Source: JAAYFJ01 sp964344295
GTDB lineage: Bacteria; Bacillota; Clostridia; Tissierellales; Peptoniphilaceae
Assembly (NCBI GenBank): GCA_964344295.1
Contig: CAYFMR010000008.1
Coordinates: 1 to 57,053 of the forward strand
Direction of reading: 5' to 3'
Length of the DNA: 57,053 nt
Every line of letters begins with the position of its first letter. Position 1 is the first letter of the stretch. Positions 9,087 through 18,514 of the stretch are shown piece by piece. The notes beneath the pieces are model-generated. The model saw only the letters and a list, made by a program, of their open reading frames with translations. It had not been told where the DNA came from and did not search any database. The translations under genes and the position numbers were made by a program.

Positions 9087-10321
9087 TGCTCCTCCTTTAA
9101 TCCTGCTGCATGGTGTCCTGCTACATAGCCGGAGCTCCAAGCCCACTGCAGGTTGTATCCACCACAGTCTCCGTCCACATCCAACACTTCTCCCACGGCA
9201 TAGAAGCCTGGCGCTTTACGGCTCATCAAGGTCTTGGGGTCAAAGTCCGTGGTCTTGAGTCCTCCCATCGTCCCTTGGGCAAAGGCAAAGTCTCGATATC
9301 CAGTGACGGGAAATTCCCATCCGCTCAATACACGAGCCAGTTGTTGTAAAGCCTTACGTGGTATCGCGTCGATCGGTGTCGTCGTTTCCAACTTCGCCGT
9401 TTCCAAGACGGGGCGGATGAGTTTTGGCGGCAACAGGCCGTTTAATAGAAGCTCCGCCGGACGATGGGGCCATTGCCTTTGACGCTCTCGCAGCAGGGCC
9501 ACCACCTCATTGGTTGGTCGCCCCATAAAGTCGATACGCAAGCTCACCTGATGGCCGGTTTCCAAAGCTACGATGGCCTCCCGGCTCACATCTAAAACGG
9601 GCGGACCGGACAAGCCATCCTTGGTCCAGTTCACGTCCCCTTCATAACGAGCCACCACCTGGCGATCGATGACCAAACTCATCCATGCTGCCAGCTTCAC
9701 TCCCAATGTCCATCGGACAAAGGCGTTTTCCACCTGCAAATGCACCAAAGTGGGATAAATAGGGGTCAGCTCGTGACCCAGTTGTTGGGCCAGAGCATAG
9801 CCATTACCATCCGATCCTGAAGCCGGTAAAGCCTTGCCGCCAGTTGCCAAAATCACGGCCTCGCTCCGGTAGCTTCCTCTCGGCGTCGTCACTTCCCAAG
9901 CTTTTTCACGACGTCGGATTGCCGTTGCAGGCTCTTTCAGTTTGACCTCTACGCCGCGGTCCTCTAGTGCATACTCCAGGGCTTTGACCACAGCCTCTGC
10001 TTGGCGGGCATAGGGAAAGAGTTTGCCCGTACTCTCCTCGACCCATGGCATAATCCCCAGTCGTTGCCAATAGGCCACTGTCTCGTCTTTCGTAAAACGT
10101 TTTAAGGCCCCTTGATAAAAGTAAGGCTCCATCGAGTGAAAGTGGGCCAAATCCATATCCACATTCGTGTAGTTGCATCGGCCGTTACCTGTGGCGTAAA
10201 GCTTTTTGCCTAAACGATCGTTGGCTTCCAACAGCAATACGTCTTTCTCCGGACTTGTATCTTTATAGGCAAGAGCGGCCATCATACCTGCCGCCCCTCC
10301 CCCGATGATGATTAAACTCAT
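9083..10321 (-). CDS. BaiN/YhiN-family NAD(P)/FAD-dependent oxidoreductase
   Basis: A 412-residue flavoprotein of the HI0933/YhiN (BaiN-like) family. The N-terminus IIIGGGAAGMMAA is the FAD dinucleotide fold, followed by the family motif GKKLYATGNGRCNYTN. The C-terminus FYAVGEVLDVDGDCGGYNLQ is the second FAD-contact motif. Physiological substrates of the family are mostly unassigned. Some members reduce bile-acid intermediates, but nothing here supports that role. It is first in the minus-strand run that continues into the SAF oxidoreductase, with a four-base overlap, so a linked redox step is plausible. The start follows a GGAGG site. Confidence 0.85.
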   Translation of the reverse strand: MSLIIIGGGAAGMMAALAYKDTSPEKDVLLLEANDRLGKKLYATGNGRCNYTNVDMDLAHFHSMEPYFYQGALKRFTKDETVAYWQRLGIMPWVEESTGKLFPYARQAEAVVKALEYALEDRGVEVKLKEPATAIRRREKAWEVTTPRGSYRSEAVILATGGKALPASGSDGNGYALAQQLGHELTPIYPTLVHLQVENAFVRWTLGVKLAAWMSLVIDRQVVARYEGDVNWTKDGLSGPPVLDVSREAIVALETGHQVSLRIDFMGRPTNEVVALLRERQRQWPHRPAELLLNGLLPPKLIRPVLETAKLETTTPIDAIPRKALQQLARVLSGWEFPVTGYRDFAFAQGTMGGLKTTDFDPKTLMSRKAPGFYAVGEVLDVDGDCGGYNLQWAWSSGYVAGHHAAGLKEEQ

Positions 10322-10453
10322 GAGATCACCTCCGCTTTATTATACACGAAAAAAAATAAGGGATAAAGCAAACCTTAGACAAGTCTTAACCAAAAGCACC
10401 GGTCATTTTTACATGGCTATGATATGATGACCTTAAACGAAAGGAGTGATCAG

Positions 10454-10777
10454 ATGATCCTAACCACTACCCCTTCCATTGAAGGACACACCATTGACTC
10501 CTATTTGGGCCTTGTCTATGGTGAAGTCATCACCGGTGTCAACGTGATCAAAGACATCGGTGCCACTTTTCGCGATCTCGTCGGCGGTCGCGCCCAAGGC
10601 TATGAAAACGAATTGATCGAGGCCCGCCACCAAGCTCTTGCAGAGTTAGAAGACCGCGCGAGGGCCCTGGGAGCCGATGCCGTAGTCGGTTGCCACATGG
10701 ACTATGAAGTCTTAGGGCAAGCCGGCAGCATGTTGATGATCAGCGTTTGTGGCACAGCCGTCACCTTGGCCAAGTAA
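10454..10777 (+). CDS. YbjQ/UPF0145 family protein
   Basis: A 107-residue protein of the YbjQ family (formerly DUF74, heavy-metal-binding-like fold). Family marks are TIDSYLGLVYGEVITGVNVI near the N-terminus, the charged helix ARHQALAELEDRARALGADA, and the closing strand SMLMISVCGTAVTL. The fold assembles into pentameric rings in related structures; function is unknown. ATG 10454 is used because AAGGAG lies eight bases upstream; an earlier in-frame ATG has no ribosome site. The gene stands alone and ends at a strong terminator. Confidence 0.88.
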   Translation: MILTTTPSIEGHTIDSYLGLVYGEVITGVNVIKDIGATFRDLVGGRAQGYENELIEARHQALAELEDRARALGADAVVGCHMDYEVLGQAGSMLMISVCGTAVTLAK

Positions 10778-10794
10778 ATCCCCTAAACATGACC

Positions 10795-10824
10795 AAAGGC
10801 GAGGAGTATACTCCTCGCCTTTTT
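10795..10824 (+). terminator. Terminator of YbjQ gene
   Basis: A perfect stem (AAAGGCGAGGAG with CTCCTCGCCTTT) with a short TATA loop and a T tract follows the YbjQ stop by about 15 bases. Confidence 0.93.
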
Positions 10825-10884
10825 GATGTCTCTCACAAAATTCTATGGTTTTGAAAAACGCTCTTTCCAGCCAACCAGCCAAGC

Positions 10885-10914
10885 ATAAAAAAACTGTGAC
10901 TTTCGCCACAGTTT
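10885..10914 (-). terminator. Terminator of lipoprotein gene
   Basis: An 8-bp stem (AAACTGTG with CACAGTTT) followed by a T run on the minus strand lies just after the lipoprotein stop at 10921. Confidence 0.85.
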
Positions 10915-10920
10915 CTTCGC

Positions 10921-11502
10921 TTATTCAAAAAAGGTTACTGTCAACGCATAGCGTGCGCCTTCTTCCAAAAGAATGGAAGAGTCACCCCAACCTTCATGGG
11001 TCATGGACCGGTAGCCGCCTTCCGGCTTCGGAGCTGCAAAGATCATAAGCACCGGAAACGTTCTGCCCGGAATGATCTCCTGGGACTCATTTAAAGTGGC
11101 CCACGTCGTGTCCGGATGATACATATTGAGATTCGCCGCCTTCAAAGCCGGTGTACCGTCAATCACAGAAGACAGCGCCACCAAATCCGGATAAAATTCG
11201 ATGGTCAACTGGCCGTGAGTGCCCGCCGTCGCAAAGGGAGCATCTTTTAACACGGTCCAAAGGCCTTCTTCGTTTAGTTCCAAAAGGGATAGTTTCACCT
11301 CTTTGACCCGCTCTTCCACCACGTAATTATAGGTCAACAGTTCTGCGGAATTGATGGATTGAATCAGCTCTGCTTCCTTGTCGTTAAATACGCGAGGGCT
11401 AAACTCCATTCTGGCGGGATTATCCTCTTTGGATTGGCAACCGCCTAAAAGGGCGAGAGCAAACACCGCTACGAGGAGAAGCGCCCATCTTCGATTTTTC
11501 AT
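10921..11502 (-). CDS. Lipoprotein of unknown function
   Basis: A 193-residue predicted lipoprotein. The N-terminus has a basic start (MKNRRW), a hydrophobic stretch and the lipobox LLGGC with Cys 22. The mature part is rich in alternating hydrophobic residues and looks beta-rich, with no motif I recognise. It is monocistronic, with a good ribosome site (GAGGTATGCT before ATG) and its own terminator. Neighbours are not informative. Confidence 0.8.
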   Translation of the reverse strand: MKNRRWALLLVAVFALALLGGCQSKEDNPARMEFSPRVFNDKEAELIQSINSAELLTYNYVVEERVKEVKLSLLELNEEGLWTVLKDAPFATAGTHGQLTIEFYPDLVALSSVIDGTPALKAANLNMYHPDTTWATLNESQEIIPGRTFPVLMIFAAPKPEGGYRSMTHEGWGDSSILLEEGARYALTVTFFE

Positions 11503-11618
11503 AGCATACCTCCTCTATCCTTGTCTTTGCTCTCATCATAACAGATATGAAGCTTTCCATGGGACGCTTTTAGAAACCGTAATCAATTTGTAATCACCGC
11601 ATAGGTCATGCCGATTCT

Positions 11619-12674
11619 TTACCACAATTGCATCAAATGTTGCCAGCCCAGCGAGGTGAGGATGATAGCCACCCAGCAACAAAAGCCCAGCGCCAACGGA
11701 CGTCCCCCGGTCTTTAACAATTTGATTACGTCCGTTTGCAAACCAATCGCCGCCATGGCCATGACGATGAAAAACTTGGACAGCTCTTTTAATGGTGTAA
11801 ACAGTGTCGGAGAGACCCCCCAGTGTGTCGCTATGGTTTTGATGACACTGGCTAGCACAAAATATAGGATAAAGGACGGAAAGACGTTCTTTACAGCAAC
11901 CCCCGCTCCTTCCCGATGCTCCTTTTTGGCACGGCGTCCTGCTAGAAACAAGGTGATGGGGATGATGGCTAAAGTACGGGTTAATTTCACTGTCACTGCC
12001 TTATCCAACGTCGCTGTCCCCAACCCATGCATACTGTCCCAAGTTGCTGCCACCGCCGTCACCGACGACGTGTCGTTTACCGCCGTTCCGGCAAACATTC
12101 CGAAAGCTTCGCCTGACTCAGTAGAGAATCCTAGCAAGGTCCCCAGCGGGGGAAACAACAGCGCTGCTAGCATGTTAAAAAAGAAGATCACAGCAATGCT
12201 TTGGGCCACCTCCTCTTCCGAGGCTTCTACGACTGGTGCCGTGGCGGCAATGGCCGAACCACCACAAATGGACGAACCGACACCGACTAATATAGCCATG
12301 TTTGCGGAAATAGACGTATGGCGTCGAAACACATAAGCCATGAGCAACGAGACGGAAATCGTACACAGGATGATGGGCAGCGATTGCTTACCCGTTTCCA
12401 CCATCACACTCAAATTCATGCCAAACCCCAGCAAAATCACCGCATATTGCAAAATCTTCTTCGACGTAAACTTCACTCCGGACTCCAAGGCCTTTTTACC
12501 TGCACTCCATCGGACCAAGGCCATACCGGCCAAAATGGCCCACTCCGCTCCTCCGACTATGGGTACCAACCTACCCAGTATGTGGCAAGGGATGGCAATC
12601 AGCAAACACCATAAAATTCCCGGCAATTTTTCCTTCACAGCTTGCACTTGACTCACTCCATTCTCCAACATCAT
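11619..12674 (-). CDS. YeiH/UPF0324-family membrane protein, putative anion exporter
   Basis: A 351-residue polytopic membrane protein. The family motif VGVGSSICGGSAIAATAPVV is seen near residues 130-150, and GTAVNDTSSVTAVAA follows near 200. The YeiH family is annotated as a putative sulfate exporter; transport has rarely been shown. A LysR regulator is transcribed divergently from a 108-base gap, the common arrangement for this family, so that regulator probably controls it. The gene stands alone on its strand. Confidence 0.88.
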   Translation of the reverse strand: MMLENGVSQVQAVKEKLPGILWCLLIAIPCHILGRLVPIVGGAEWAILAGMALVRWSAGKKALESGVKFTSKKILQYAVILLGFGMNLSVMVETGKQSLPIILCTISVSLLMAYVFRRHTSISANMAILVGVGSSICGGSAIAATAPVVEASEEEVAQSIAVIFFFNMLAALLFPPLGTLLGFSTESGEAFGMFAGTAVNDTSSVTAVAATWDSMHGLGTATLDKAVTVKLTRTLAIIPITLFLAGRRAKKEHREGAGVAVKNVFPSFILYFVLASVIKTIATHWGVSPTLFTPLKELSKFFIVMAMAAIGLQTDVIKLLKTGGRPLALGFCCWVAIILTSLGWQHLMQLW

Positions 12675-12782
12675 TAATTTTCTAAGACTTACTATAACAC
12701 AGCTCGTTCATAAGGTATAATGATATATTATGATTGATCCATCAAATAAACGAATCGTTTCCCTTGTGTGAAAGGAGTTTCC
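12675..12782. promoter_or_regulatory. Shared yeiH/lysR control region
   Basis: This 108-base AT-rich gap separates two divergent genes. It contains the interrupted palindrome ATAAT-GATAT-ATTAT at about 12718-12732 with a T-N11-A spacing typical of LysR sites, and a minus-strand TATAGT that could serve yeiH. The operator assignment is an inference. Confidence 0.45.
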
Positions 12783-13664
12783 ATGTTAGATTTTCGCGTC
12801 TTCACTTTCTTAACAGTATGTGAGTCTTTAAACTTCACTACCGCCGCTGAAACCCTAAACCTCTCCCAACCTGCCGTCTCACAGCATATTAAATTTTTAG
12901 AAAATCAATACGGCTGCCAACTCTTCGACCGCAGCCAAAAGCACGTCACCCTCACGCCCCAAGGTCAGATGCTCTTTCGAGCCTTAAAGACCATGGCCAA
13001 TGACGAACGCCGCATTACCCACCAACTCCAGCATGACATCCAGGCGCCAAAAGAGCTGGCCTTTGGAGTGACTCGTACCGTAGGCGAGTACGCCATCCTC
13101 ACCAAGCTCGTCCACTACATCCAAAAGCACCCGGAGATCAACTTTCATATCCACTACCAAAACACCCACACCTTACTCCACTATTTAGACGACGGCCTCA
13201 TCGACTTTGCCCTCGTCGAAGGTTTTTTAGAGCCCGATCAGTACTCTACCTTGCGTCTGATGACAGATGAATTTGTCGGAGTGTGCGCCGCCTCCCACAC
13301 CTTTGCCGGTCCGGTGCGCACGCTTTCTGACCTACTCACCGAACGTCTCATCGTCCGCGAAGCGGGCTCCGGCACCCTGCACATGCTCTTAAAACTTTTG
13401 GAGATGCAAAACCTTTCCCTCAACCATTTCCCCCACCTCATCCAAGTGGACCATATGCACACCATTGTGGAGCTCCTATGCCACGACTGTGGCATCTCCT
13501 TTCTCTACCGTTCCGCCGTGGAAAAAGAGCTAGCTGAGGGTCTTCTCCAACTCATTCCCCTAGAGGACTTTACCTTGTCCCATGACTTTCACTTTATCTG
13601 GAATCGCAATAGCCTTTATGAAGAAGACTATCTGGACATCTTTCGCGAACTCGTCGGCGACTAA
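12783..13664 (+). CDS. LysR-family transcriptional regulator
   Basis: A 293-residue LysR-type regulator. The N-terminal winged helix-turn-helix is clear: FTTAAETLNLSQPAVSQHIK at about residues 19-38. The C-terminal part (about 90-293) is the periplasmic-binding-like effector domain. ATG 12783 is preferred to the one at 12768 because AAGGAG lies just before it. It is divergent from the yeiH-type gene, which it most likely regulates; CysB/YeiE-like sulfur or anion effectors are possible but unproven. Confidence 0.9.
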   Translation: MLDFRVFTFLTVCESLNFTTAAETLNLSQPAVSQHIKFLENQYGCQLFDRSQKHVTLTPQGQMLFRALKTMANDERRITHQLQHDIQAPKELAFGVTRTVGEYAILTKLVHYIQKHPEINFHIHYQNTHTLLHYLDDGLIDFALVEGFLEPDQYSTLRLMTDEFVGVCAASHTFAGPVRTLSDLLTERLIVREAGSGTLHMLLKLLEMQNLSLNHFPHLIQVDHMHTIVELLCHDCGISFLYRSAVEKELAEGLLQLIPLEDFTLSHDFHFIWNRNSLYEEDYLDIFRELVGD

Positions 13665-13681
13665 CCTTGTTCCGGCACACA

Positions 13682-13711
13682 AAAAACCCTTTGGCCTTTG
13701 CCAAAGGGTTT
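13682..13711. terminator. Bidirectional terminator between lysR and L25 gene
   Basis: A 13-bp perfect stem (AAAACCCTTTGGC with GCCAAAGGGTTTT) has A and T runs on both sides. It serves the LysR gene and probably the converging L25 gene. A second short hairpin (GAGTTTGC with GCAAACTC, about 13731-13751) lies between it and the L25 stop. Confidence 0.88.
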
Positions 13712-13760
13712 TGCCCGCACAAGCGAAAGAGTTTGCCTAAGCAAACTCTCATCATCGTTT

Positions 13761-14399
13761 TTATTCTTCCCCTTCTTCGGTTTCGGAAACGGTGGGCACA
13801 TCAGCGGATGCTTCGCCTTCCTCTTCTTCCTCTTCAACCACTTCTTGAACTTCCATCAAGGAGCAAACCACGTCGTCTGCATCGTTGAAGATCGTAATCT
13901 TGTCATCGTTAAATACATCTAAGTCTTTGACCATGACCGGCGCATCAAAGGTGATTTCCTTGACATCGTATTCCACACGTTCGGGAATATCCATGGGAAG
14001 ACATTCGATATCCAGTTCGTCTAATTGTTGCATCAATACAGAAGGTTGCAACTTGATTTCATCACGGCCCAGTAGGTGAATCGGCACAGACAGTTTGATG
14101 GGCTGATCCATGCGCACTTCTTGGAAGTCTACGTGAAGCACCAAGCGTTTAAACGGATGGTTTTGGATATCCTTAATCAGAACGGGAATCTTTGTGCCAT
14201 CTAAATCCAAGTTCACAATGGTGGTCATCCCAGCTTCACGCAGTACCATTTCAAATTCATGGGCACTGACTTCTACGTGACGATTTTCCGATCCTTTTGC
14301 ATACACAACTGCAGGGATGTTGCCCGCTACACGCATTTTATCCACTTTGTTTTTGCCCACTCCTGTACGAGTCGAGGCGTTTAATTTTATCTCAGACAT
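13761..14399 (-). CDS. rplY: 50S ribosomal protein L25/general stress protein Ctc
   Basis: A 212-residue L25 of the long TL5/Ctc type, which binds 5S rRNA. Residues 1-90 form the 5S-binding domain (RTGVGKNKVDKMRVAGNIPA, then LIKDIQNHPFKRLVLHVDFQ). Residues 95-185 form the beta-rich second domain. The tail after residue 186 is a very acidic, probably disordered stretch (VVEEEEEEGEASA). Length and order match the Ctc form found in Gram-positive bacteria. The ATG follows AAGGAGG. It appears monocistronic. Confidence 0.95.
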   Translation of the reverse strand: MSEIKLNASTRTGVGKNKVDKMRVAGNIPAVVYAKGSENRHVEVSAHEFEMVLREAGMTTIVNLDLDGTKIPVLIKDIQNHPFKRLVLHVDFQEVRMDQPIKLSVPIHLLGRDEIKLQPSVLMQQLDELDIECLPMDIPERVEYDVKEITFDAPVMVKDLDVFNDDKITIFNDADDVVCSLMEVQEVVEEEEEEGEASADVPTVSETEEGEE

Positions 14400-14555
14400 A
14401 TTTGCCCTCCTTCATATATTACCAACTTATATTGTTACATGATTTTCTTCACAAGTCAAGGGATTTTCCGCATTTCTACCAGTTTACTGGGTTTTTCTTG
14501 GCGATTTTTCCAAGGCTTGTCGCCTCTTCAAACAGGGTTTCATCCCAGCCTTAAT

Positions 14556-15206
14556 TTAACCAGACGCGTCGGAACTCAATCGACGAAACGTCTCTTTGAG
14601 GCTTTCGTGATGGATGGCCTTGGCGTCAAAGCCAAAGAGTTGGAATGCCACTTGCACAAACCAACCGATCAAAAGCACAAAAAGCACCGTGCCCAGTCCC
14701 ACCTTGCCGCCGAGAAAATAGCCGACCAAGGTGACAGTAAATTCCATGGCAGTTCGACTAGCTGCTATCGACCAACCAAAGCGGGTAAAAGCTACCATGA
14801 GACTATCTCGGGGGCCGGCTCCAAACCCCGAAGAAATATAAAAGTACGTGGCTAGGGCAATAATGGCCATGCCGAGAATAAACATGGGAATACCCACGGT
14901 CAGCGTTGTCGCCTGGGGCACCAGATTCCATTTGATGATCAAGTCCATAAAAGTCCCGATGAGCACCATGTTTAATAGGGTCCCTAATCCCATGGTCTCC
15001 TTTAAAAGGGCACAGATGAGAACCACCACCAAACCCACGGCAATGGATGCCATTCCAATCGATATCCCTAGCGTCTTTGCCAGACCCACTTGGAACACAT
15101 CCCAAGGAGCATAGCCGATTTCGGCATGAATGGTGACAATGATGCCCAGTGAATAGAGCATAAGACCCAATAATAATTTTCCCAATCGCTGATAAAATGC
15201 CTTCAT
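14556..15206 (-). CDS. YczE/YyaS/YitT-like membrane protein
   Basis: A 216-residue membrane protein with five to six hydrophobic segments. The motifs IGYAPWDVFQVGLAKTLGIS and SSGFGAGPRDSLMVAF are typical of the YczE-like family, in which the G(Y/F)-x-P-WD motif occurs in the first loop. Function is not established. It begins 15 bases after the yjbQ-type stop, so the two are probably co-transcribed. Confidence 0.82.
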   Translation of the reverse strand: MKAFYQRLGKLLLGLMLYSLGIIVTIHAEIGYAPWDVFQVGLAKTLGISIGMASIAVGLVVVLICALLKETMGLGTLLNMVLIGTFMDLIIKWNLVPQATTLTVGIPMFILGMAIIALATYFYISSGFGAGPRDSLMVAFTRFGWSIAASRTAMEFTVTLVGYFLGGKVGLGTVLFVLLIGWFVQVAFQLFGFDAKAIHHESLKETFRRLSSDASG

Positions 15207-15220
15207 TCTCTCCTCCCGTT

Positions 15221-15637
15221 CTATGCCCCGATGATTTTGATCAACACGCGCTTATCTCGCATCCCGTCAAATTCGCCATAAAAAATTTGCTCCCAGGTGC
15301 CGAAATCGAGTTGACCATCCGTCACGGCCACCACCACTTCACGCCCCATGATCTGCCGTTTTAAGTGGGCGTCAGCATTATCTTCATAGCCGTTGTGCCA
15401 GTACTGACTATGAGGTTTTTCCGGAGCCAGCTTTTCCAACCACGCCGCAAAATCATGATGTAGTCCCGATTCGTCGTCATTAATAAACACGGAAGCGGTG
15501 ATGTGCATGGGATTAACCAGTACCAGTCCTTCCCGGATGCCGCTCTCATCAATGGCCGCTTGCACTTGTGGCGTAATATTGAAAAACCCACGGCGTTCCG
15601 GCCAATGGATTACTAATTCTTTGCGAAAATGTTTCAT
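15221..15637 (-). CDS. YjbQ/UPF0047 family protein
   Basis: A 138-residue protein of the YjbQ family (secondary thiamine-phosphate synthase fold). Conserved features include GLVLVNPMHITASVFIND with its histidine, the EDNADAHLKRQIMG stretch, and the closing YGEFDGMRDKRVLIKIIG. Members show weak thiamine-phosphate synthase activity in complementation tests, but the cellular role is uncertain. ATG 15637 is preceded by GAGGAGGAG; an in-frame ATG at 15718 would add 27 unconserved residues. A TGGTATAAT extended -10 element lies about 100 bases upstream on the minus strand. Confidence 0.88.
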   Translation of the reverse strand: MKHFRKELVIHWPERRGFFNITPQVQAAIDESGIREGLVLVNPMHITASVFINDDESGLHHDFAAWLEKLAPEKPHSQYWHNGYEDNADAHLKRQIMGREVVVAVTDGQLDFGTWEQIFYGEFDGMRDKRVLIKIIGA

Positions 15638-15893
15638 CGTCTCCTCCTCTTCCCCGTACAGATGCTTTTTCTCACTGACGAAAGGTCGCCAGCTTGTCAA
15701 AGCACTCTCTTTCATACCCATTTTGGTACCCTTACCCCTATTATACCAAGGGACAGCGATAACATCACCCCTTTTAGCATCGCCATGACCGGTCATCTAG
15801 CCTACCAATCTCTCCAGTCTTCCGATCAAATGCAAAAGCTCTGAACCCTCATCCGGAGCTTTTTAGATATTTCACTGAGAAAACCTGACTCTT

Positions 15894-17567
15894 TTAGTCT
15901 ACGTAATCCTTTTGGTTCTTCTCGTAAACACGAACGGCCAGGTGACGTAAGATCACCCACAATACCAACAAGGCAGCCACCGTGCCTAACGTGACGGGCA
16001 GGATACGATGGGTACGGACTTGGACTCCCGCCGGTCCGTCTTGCCACAGGGCGAATCCAATCCCCGCTGCCATGCCGGCAAAAGCAGCCATTTCCAAGAA
16101 AAAATACAGCAGCAGGTGAAAGTTATTCTGTCCGATTTGCCGGGGATCCTGCCAGTCCAGTTTGGGGCCTGTGCCGTCGGCGATGAGTCCCACATGGGCA
16201 TAGACCAAGCTAAAGCCGACGTAGCCCAAGATCGCCCCCAACCACACCGTAACCGGTGCCTTGAGGGCCAGAAGGATCACGATGAGCACCAGGATTTGAC
16301 TCACGATGTTGGTGCATAGGTTGACCAGGTATTTCCCCCGCACCACCTCTTTGGCCTCCAAAGGCAAGGACAGCAGTTGCCACATGTTTCTCCCTTCGCG
16401 GCTATAGGCAAAGTGGTCGAATTGGGCGAAAAAATTCAAGGCGATCCCCACCAGTATTCCATAGACCACGCTCATCAAAAACACTTGACCTGCGGTGAGA
16501 TTACCTGTCCATACACTGGCCACCACGGGATAAATGGAAGGCCATTCCCGCCTTATGGCGAAAAAGCCAATCACTAGGGGCATCACCAGTCCCATCATCA
16601 CTATCTGCGTTAAAAAAGCCGGCGTATCCAAAATCTCTCGCAGGTCTTTTTTCACAATGGCTCGATGGGCCGGCAAGGTCTCTTGCCAATCCTCTCGTTT
16701 GACGCGTTTTTCGCTCACCGGTTCGATCTTGTCGGCCCGATCAAAGAGAGGGGCGCTCAAGCGCACCGCCGCGTATACGAGGACGACAGCCACGCCCAAG
16801 AGGAGCAGTGTATAGCCTAGTCCCTCCCAACCGGGACGCAACAGGGAATGGGTGTAGAACCGGATGAGGGGAAAAGCTCGCCCGGCGGCGTAGCTTCGCT
16901 GCGTCAGATTCACTAACTGTCCCGTCATTCCCCCTTGTCCCTCCGCCGTTTGGAAAAAGGCCTGGATACCGATAAAGAATATGATGCCGATGGCGGAGTT
17001 CACATAACCCAGCACGTCCTTAGGGCGCTTTAATCGCATGAGGGGCTTCATTAAGAGGAAGCTCACCAAGAGGAGCAGGCATTCGACGATGACCAAAAAG
17101 GACAGGATGCCCACCGCAATTTGCACGTAATAGAGCGGGCTGCGATGCCCGTAGATGCCGAAGGCCACGGAAGCCGGCCCTAATACCACCAGTGCCAACG
17201 GGAAGAACTGCAAAGCGTTAAATAGGAGCTTACTCAAAATAATGTCGCGATAGGTGATGGGCAGGCGCCTCAGCATGGCCATGTCGTCACTGAAGAGGAG
17301 ATTGGTCAAAAGGGGCGTGATACCCAAGAGGACCATAAAGATGAGTACGCCGAAGGCGGCCATGGTCAAATAGGGCTCCGCCAAATTCTGTTCAAAGAAT
17401 ACATCGGCAACACTCCACATCCCCACGCCCAACAGTCCACCGTAGACGACACCTACGATAATAATGGCGATAAATGCTGCCCGCTGGCGACGAGCCTGCT
17501 TCCCTCGACCTCGAAATACAGCACCAAAGCTTTCGATAAAATCCTTTTTCAACAAAGCCTTAAACAT
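15894..17567 (-). CDS. ABC-2 type exporter permease
   Basis: A 557-residue membrane protein with a short basic cytoplasmic N-terminus (KALLKKDF), a first segment at about residues 30-55 and at least ten further hydrophobic segments, several repeated after a mid-protein cytoplasmic stretch (about 275-310). This size fits two fused six-segment halves. Its start overlaps the end of the ATPase gene by eight bases, which pairs them as one exporter. The cargo is unknown; no peptide or resistance genes are adjacent. Confidence 0.82.
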   Translation of the reverse strand: MFKALLKKDFIESFGAVFRGRGKQARRQRAAFIAIIIVGVVYGGLLGVGMWSVADVFFEQNLAEPYLTMAAFGVLIFMVLLGITPLLTNLLFSDDMAMLRRLPITYRDIILSKLLFNALQFFPLALVVLGPASVAFGIYGHRSPLYYVQIAVGILSFLVIVECLLLLVSFLLMKPLMRLKRPKDVLGYVNSAIGIIFFIGIQAFFQTAEGQGGMTGQLVNLTQRSYAAGRAFPLIRFYTHSLLRPGWEGLGYTLLLLGVAVVLVYAAVRLSAPLFDRADKIEPVSEKRVKREDWQETLPAHRAIVKKDLREILDTPAFLTQIVMMGLVMPLVIGFFAIRREWPSIYPVVASVWTGNLTAGQVFLMSVVYGILVGIALNFFAQFDHFAYSREGRNMWQLLSLPLEAKEVVRGKYLVNLCTNIVSQILVLIVILLALKAPVTVWLGAILGYVGFSLVYAHVGLIADGTGPKLDWQDPRQIGQNNFHLLLYFFLEMAAFAGMAAGIGFALWQDGPAGVQVRTHRILPVTLGTVAALLVLWVILRHLAVRVYEKNQKDYVD

Positions 17568-18288
17568 GCTTTTCCTCCGTCAATTCCAAAAATAGCTCTT
17601 CTAAAGTGCCGTCTTCTCCCATCTGACGCCGCAAATCCTCCATCGTGCCCACGGCAATGATTCTACCGTGGTGAATGATGGCCAAGCGATCACACAGTTT
17701 TTCCGCCACTTCCATCACGTGGGTGGAGAAAAACACAGTCTTACCCCGGTCACAACGCTCCCGCATAAGATTTTTTAGCGTAAAAGCAGACTTAGGATCC
17801 AATCCCACCATGGGCTCGTCTAAAATCAATACTTCCGGGTCGTGGAGCAAGGCCCCGATCAGACACGTCTTTTGCTGCATCCCGTGAGAAAAGTCTCCGA
17901 TGACGCCATCCATATCACCCTGAATCCCAAATGCCTCTGCCAGCGTCTCCGCCCGCTCGACCAACACGTCCTTTGGCACTCGGTAAATCGCACCTAAAAA
18001 TTCGTAATACTGCCGCTGCGTCATCTTCTGGTAAATATCCGGGTTGTCCGGCACATACGAGAGTCTCTTTTTGGCTTCTAACGGCTCTTGTTCTACCTGA
18101 AATCCATCGAGTATCACCTTGCCCTCGTCTGGACGAATCAGGCCTACCAACATTTTAATCGTCGTCGTCTTACCCGCACCGTTAGGACCAAGAAAGCCAA
18201 ATATCTCCCCGGCTTTCACTTCCAGGTTAATGTGGTTCACGGCAATTTTGGGGCCGAAAGTCTTCGTCAAGTTTTCTAGTTTAATCAT
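17560..18288 (-). CDS. ABC transporter ATP-binding protein
   Basis: A 242-residue single-domain ATPase of the CcmA-like exporter type. Walker A is GPNGAGKTT (about residues 34-42), the Q-loop follows, the signature region is degenerate (FSHGMQQK instead of LSGGQ), Walker B is VLILDEPMVGLD and the switch histidine is in FFSTHVMEVAEK. The start has AGGAGG seven bases upstream. It is the first gene of a two-gene minus-strand operon with the ABC-2 permease. Confidence 0.88.
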   Translation of the reverse strand: MIKLENLTKTFGPKIAVNHINLEVKAGEIFGFLGPNGAGKTTTIKMLVGLIRPDEGKVILDGFQVEQEPLEAKKRLSYVPDNPDIYQKMTQRQYYEFLGAIYRVPKDVLVERAETLAEAFGIQGDMDGVIGDFSHGMQQKTCLIGALLHDPEVLILDEPMVGLDPKSAFTLKNLMRERCDRGKTVFFSTHVMEVAEKLCDRLAIIHHGRIIAVGTMEDLRRQMGEDGTLEELFLELTEEKHV

Positions 18289-18514
18289 ATCTGCCTCCTA
18301 TTTAGATTAAGTTCTAAATATATTGTAGAGTACGAATTCCTCCACGTCAATACCGTATCATATGCCAGGGCTTCGTACGAGCCAGACTCCCCCAAAAAAG
18401 GTTAAGATTATGTAAATTTTACGCCATAAAATAGTAAAAGTCCCCGAGATTTCGTAAGTTGTCAGGTAGACTCACGCAGTTTTTGAGGCCAGCCTCCTGG
18501 CGCTGAGAAATGTT

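Noticed and set aside
9087..9146. N-terminal extension of the SAF oxidoreductase
   Set aside because: These codons lie within the upstream flavoprotein gene, and ATG 9086 has a strong ribosome site and overlap typical of coupled genes.
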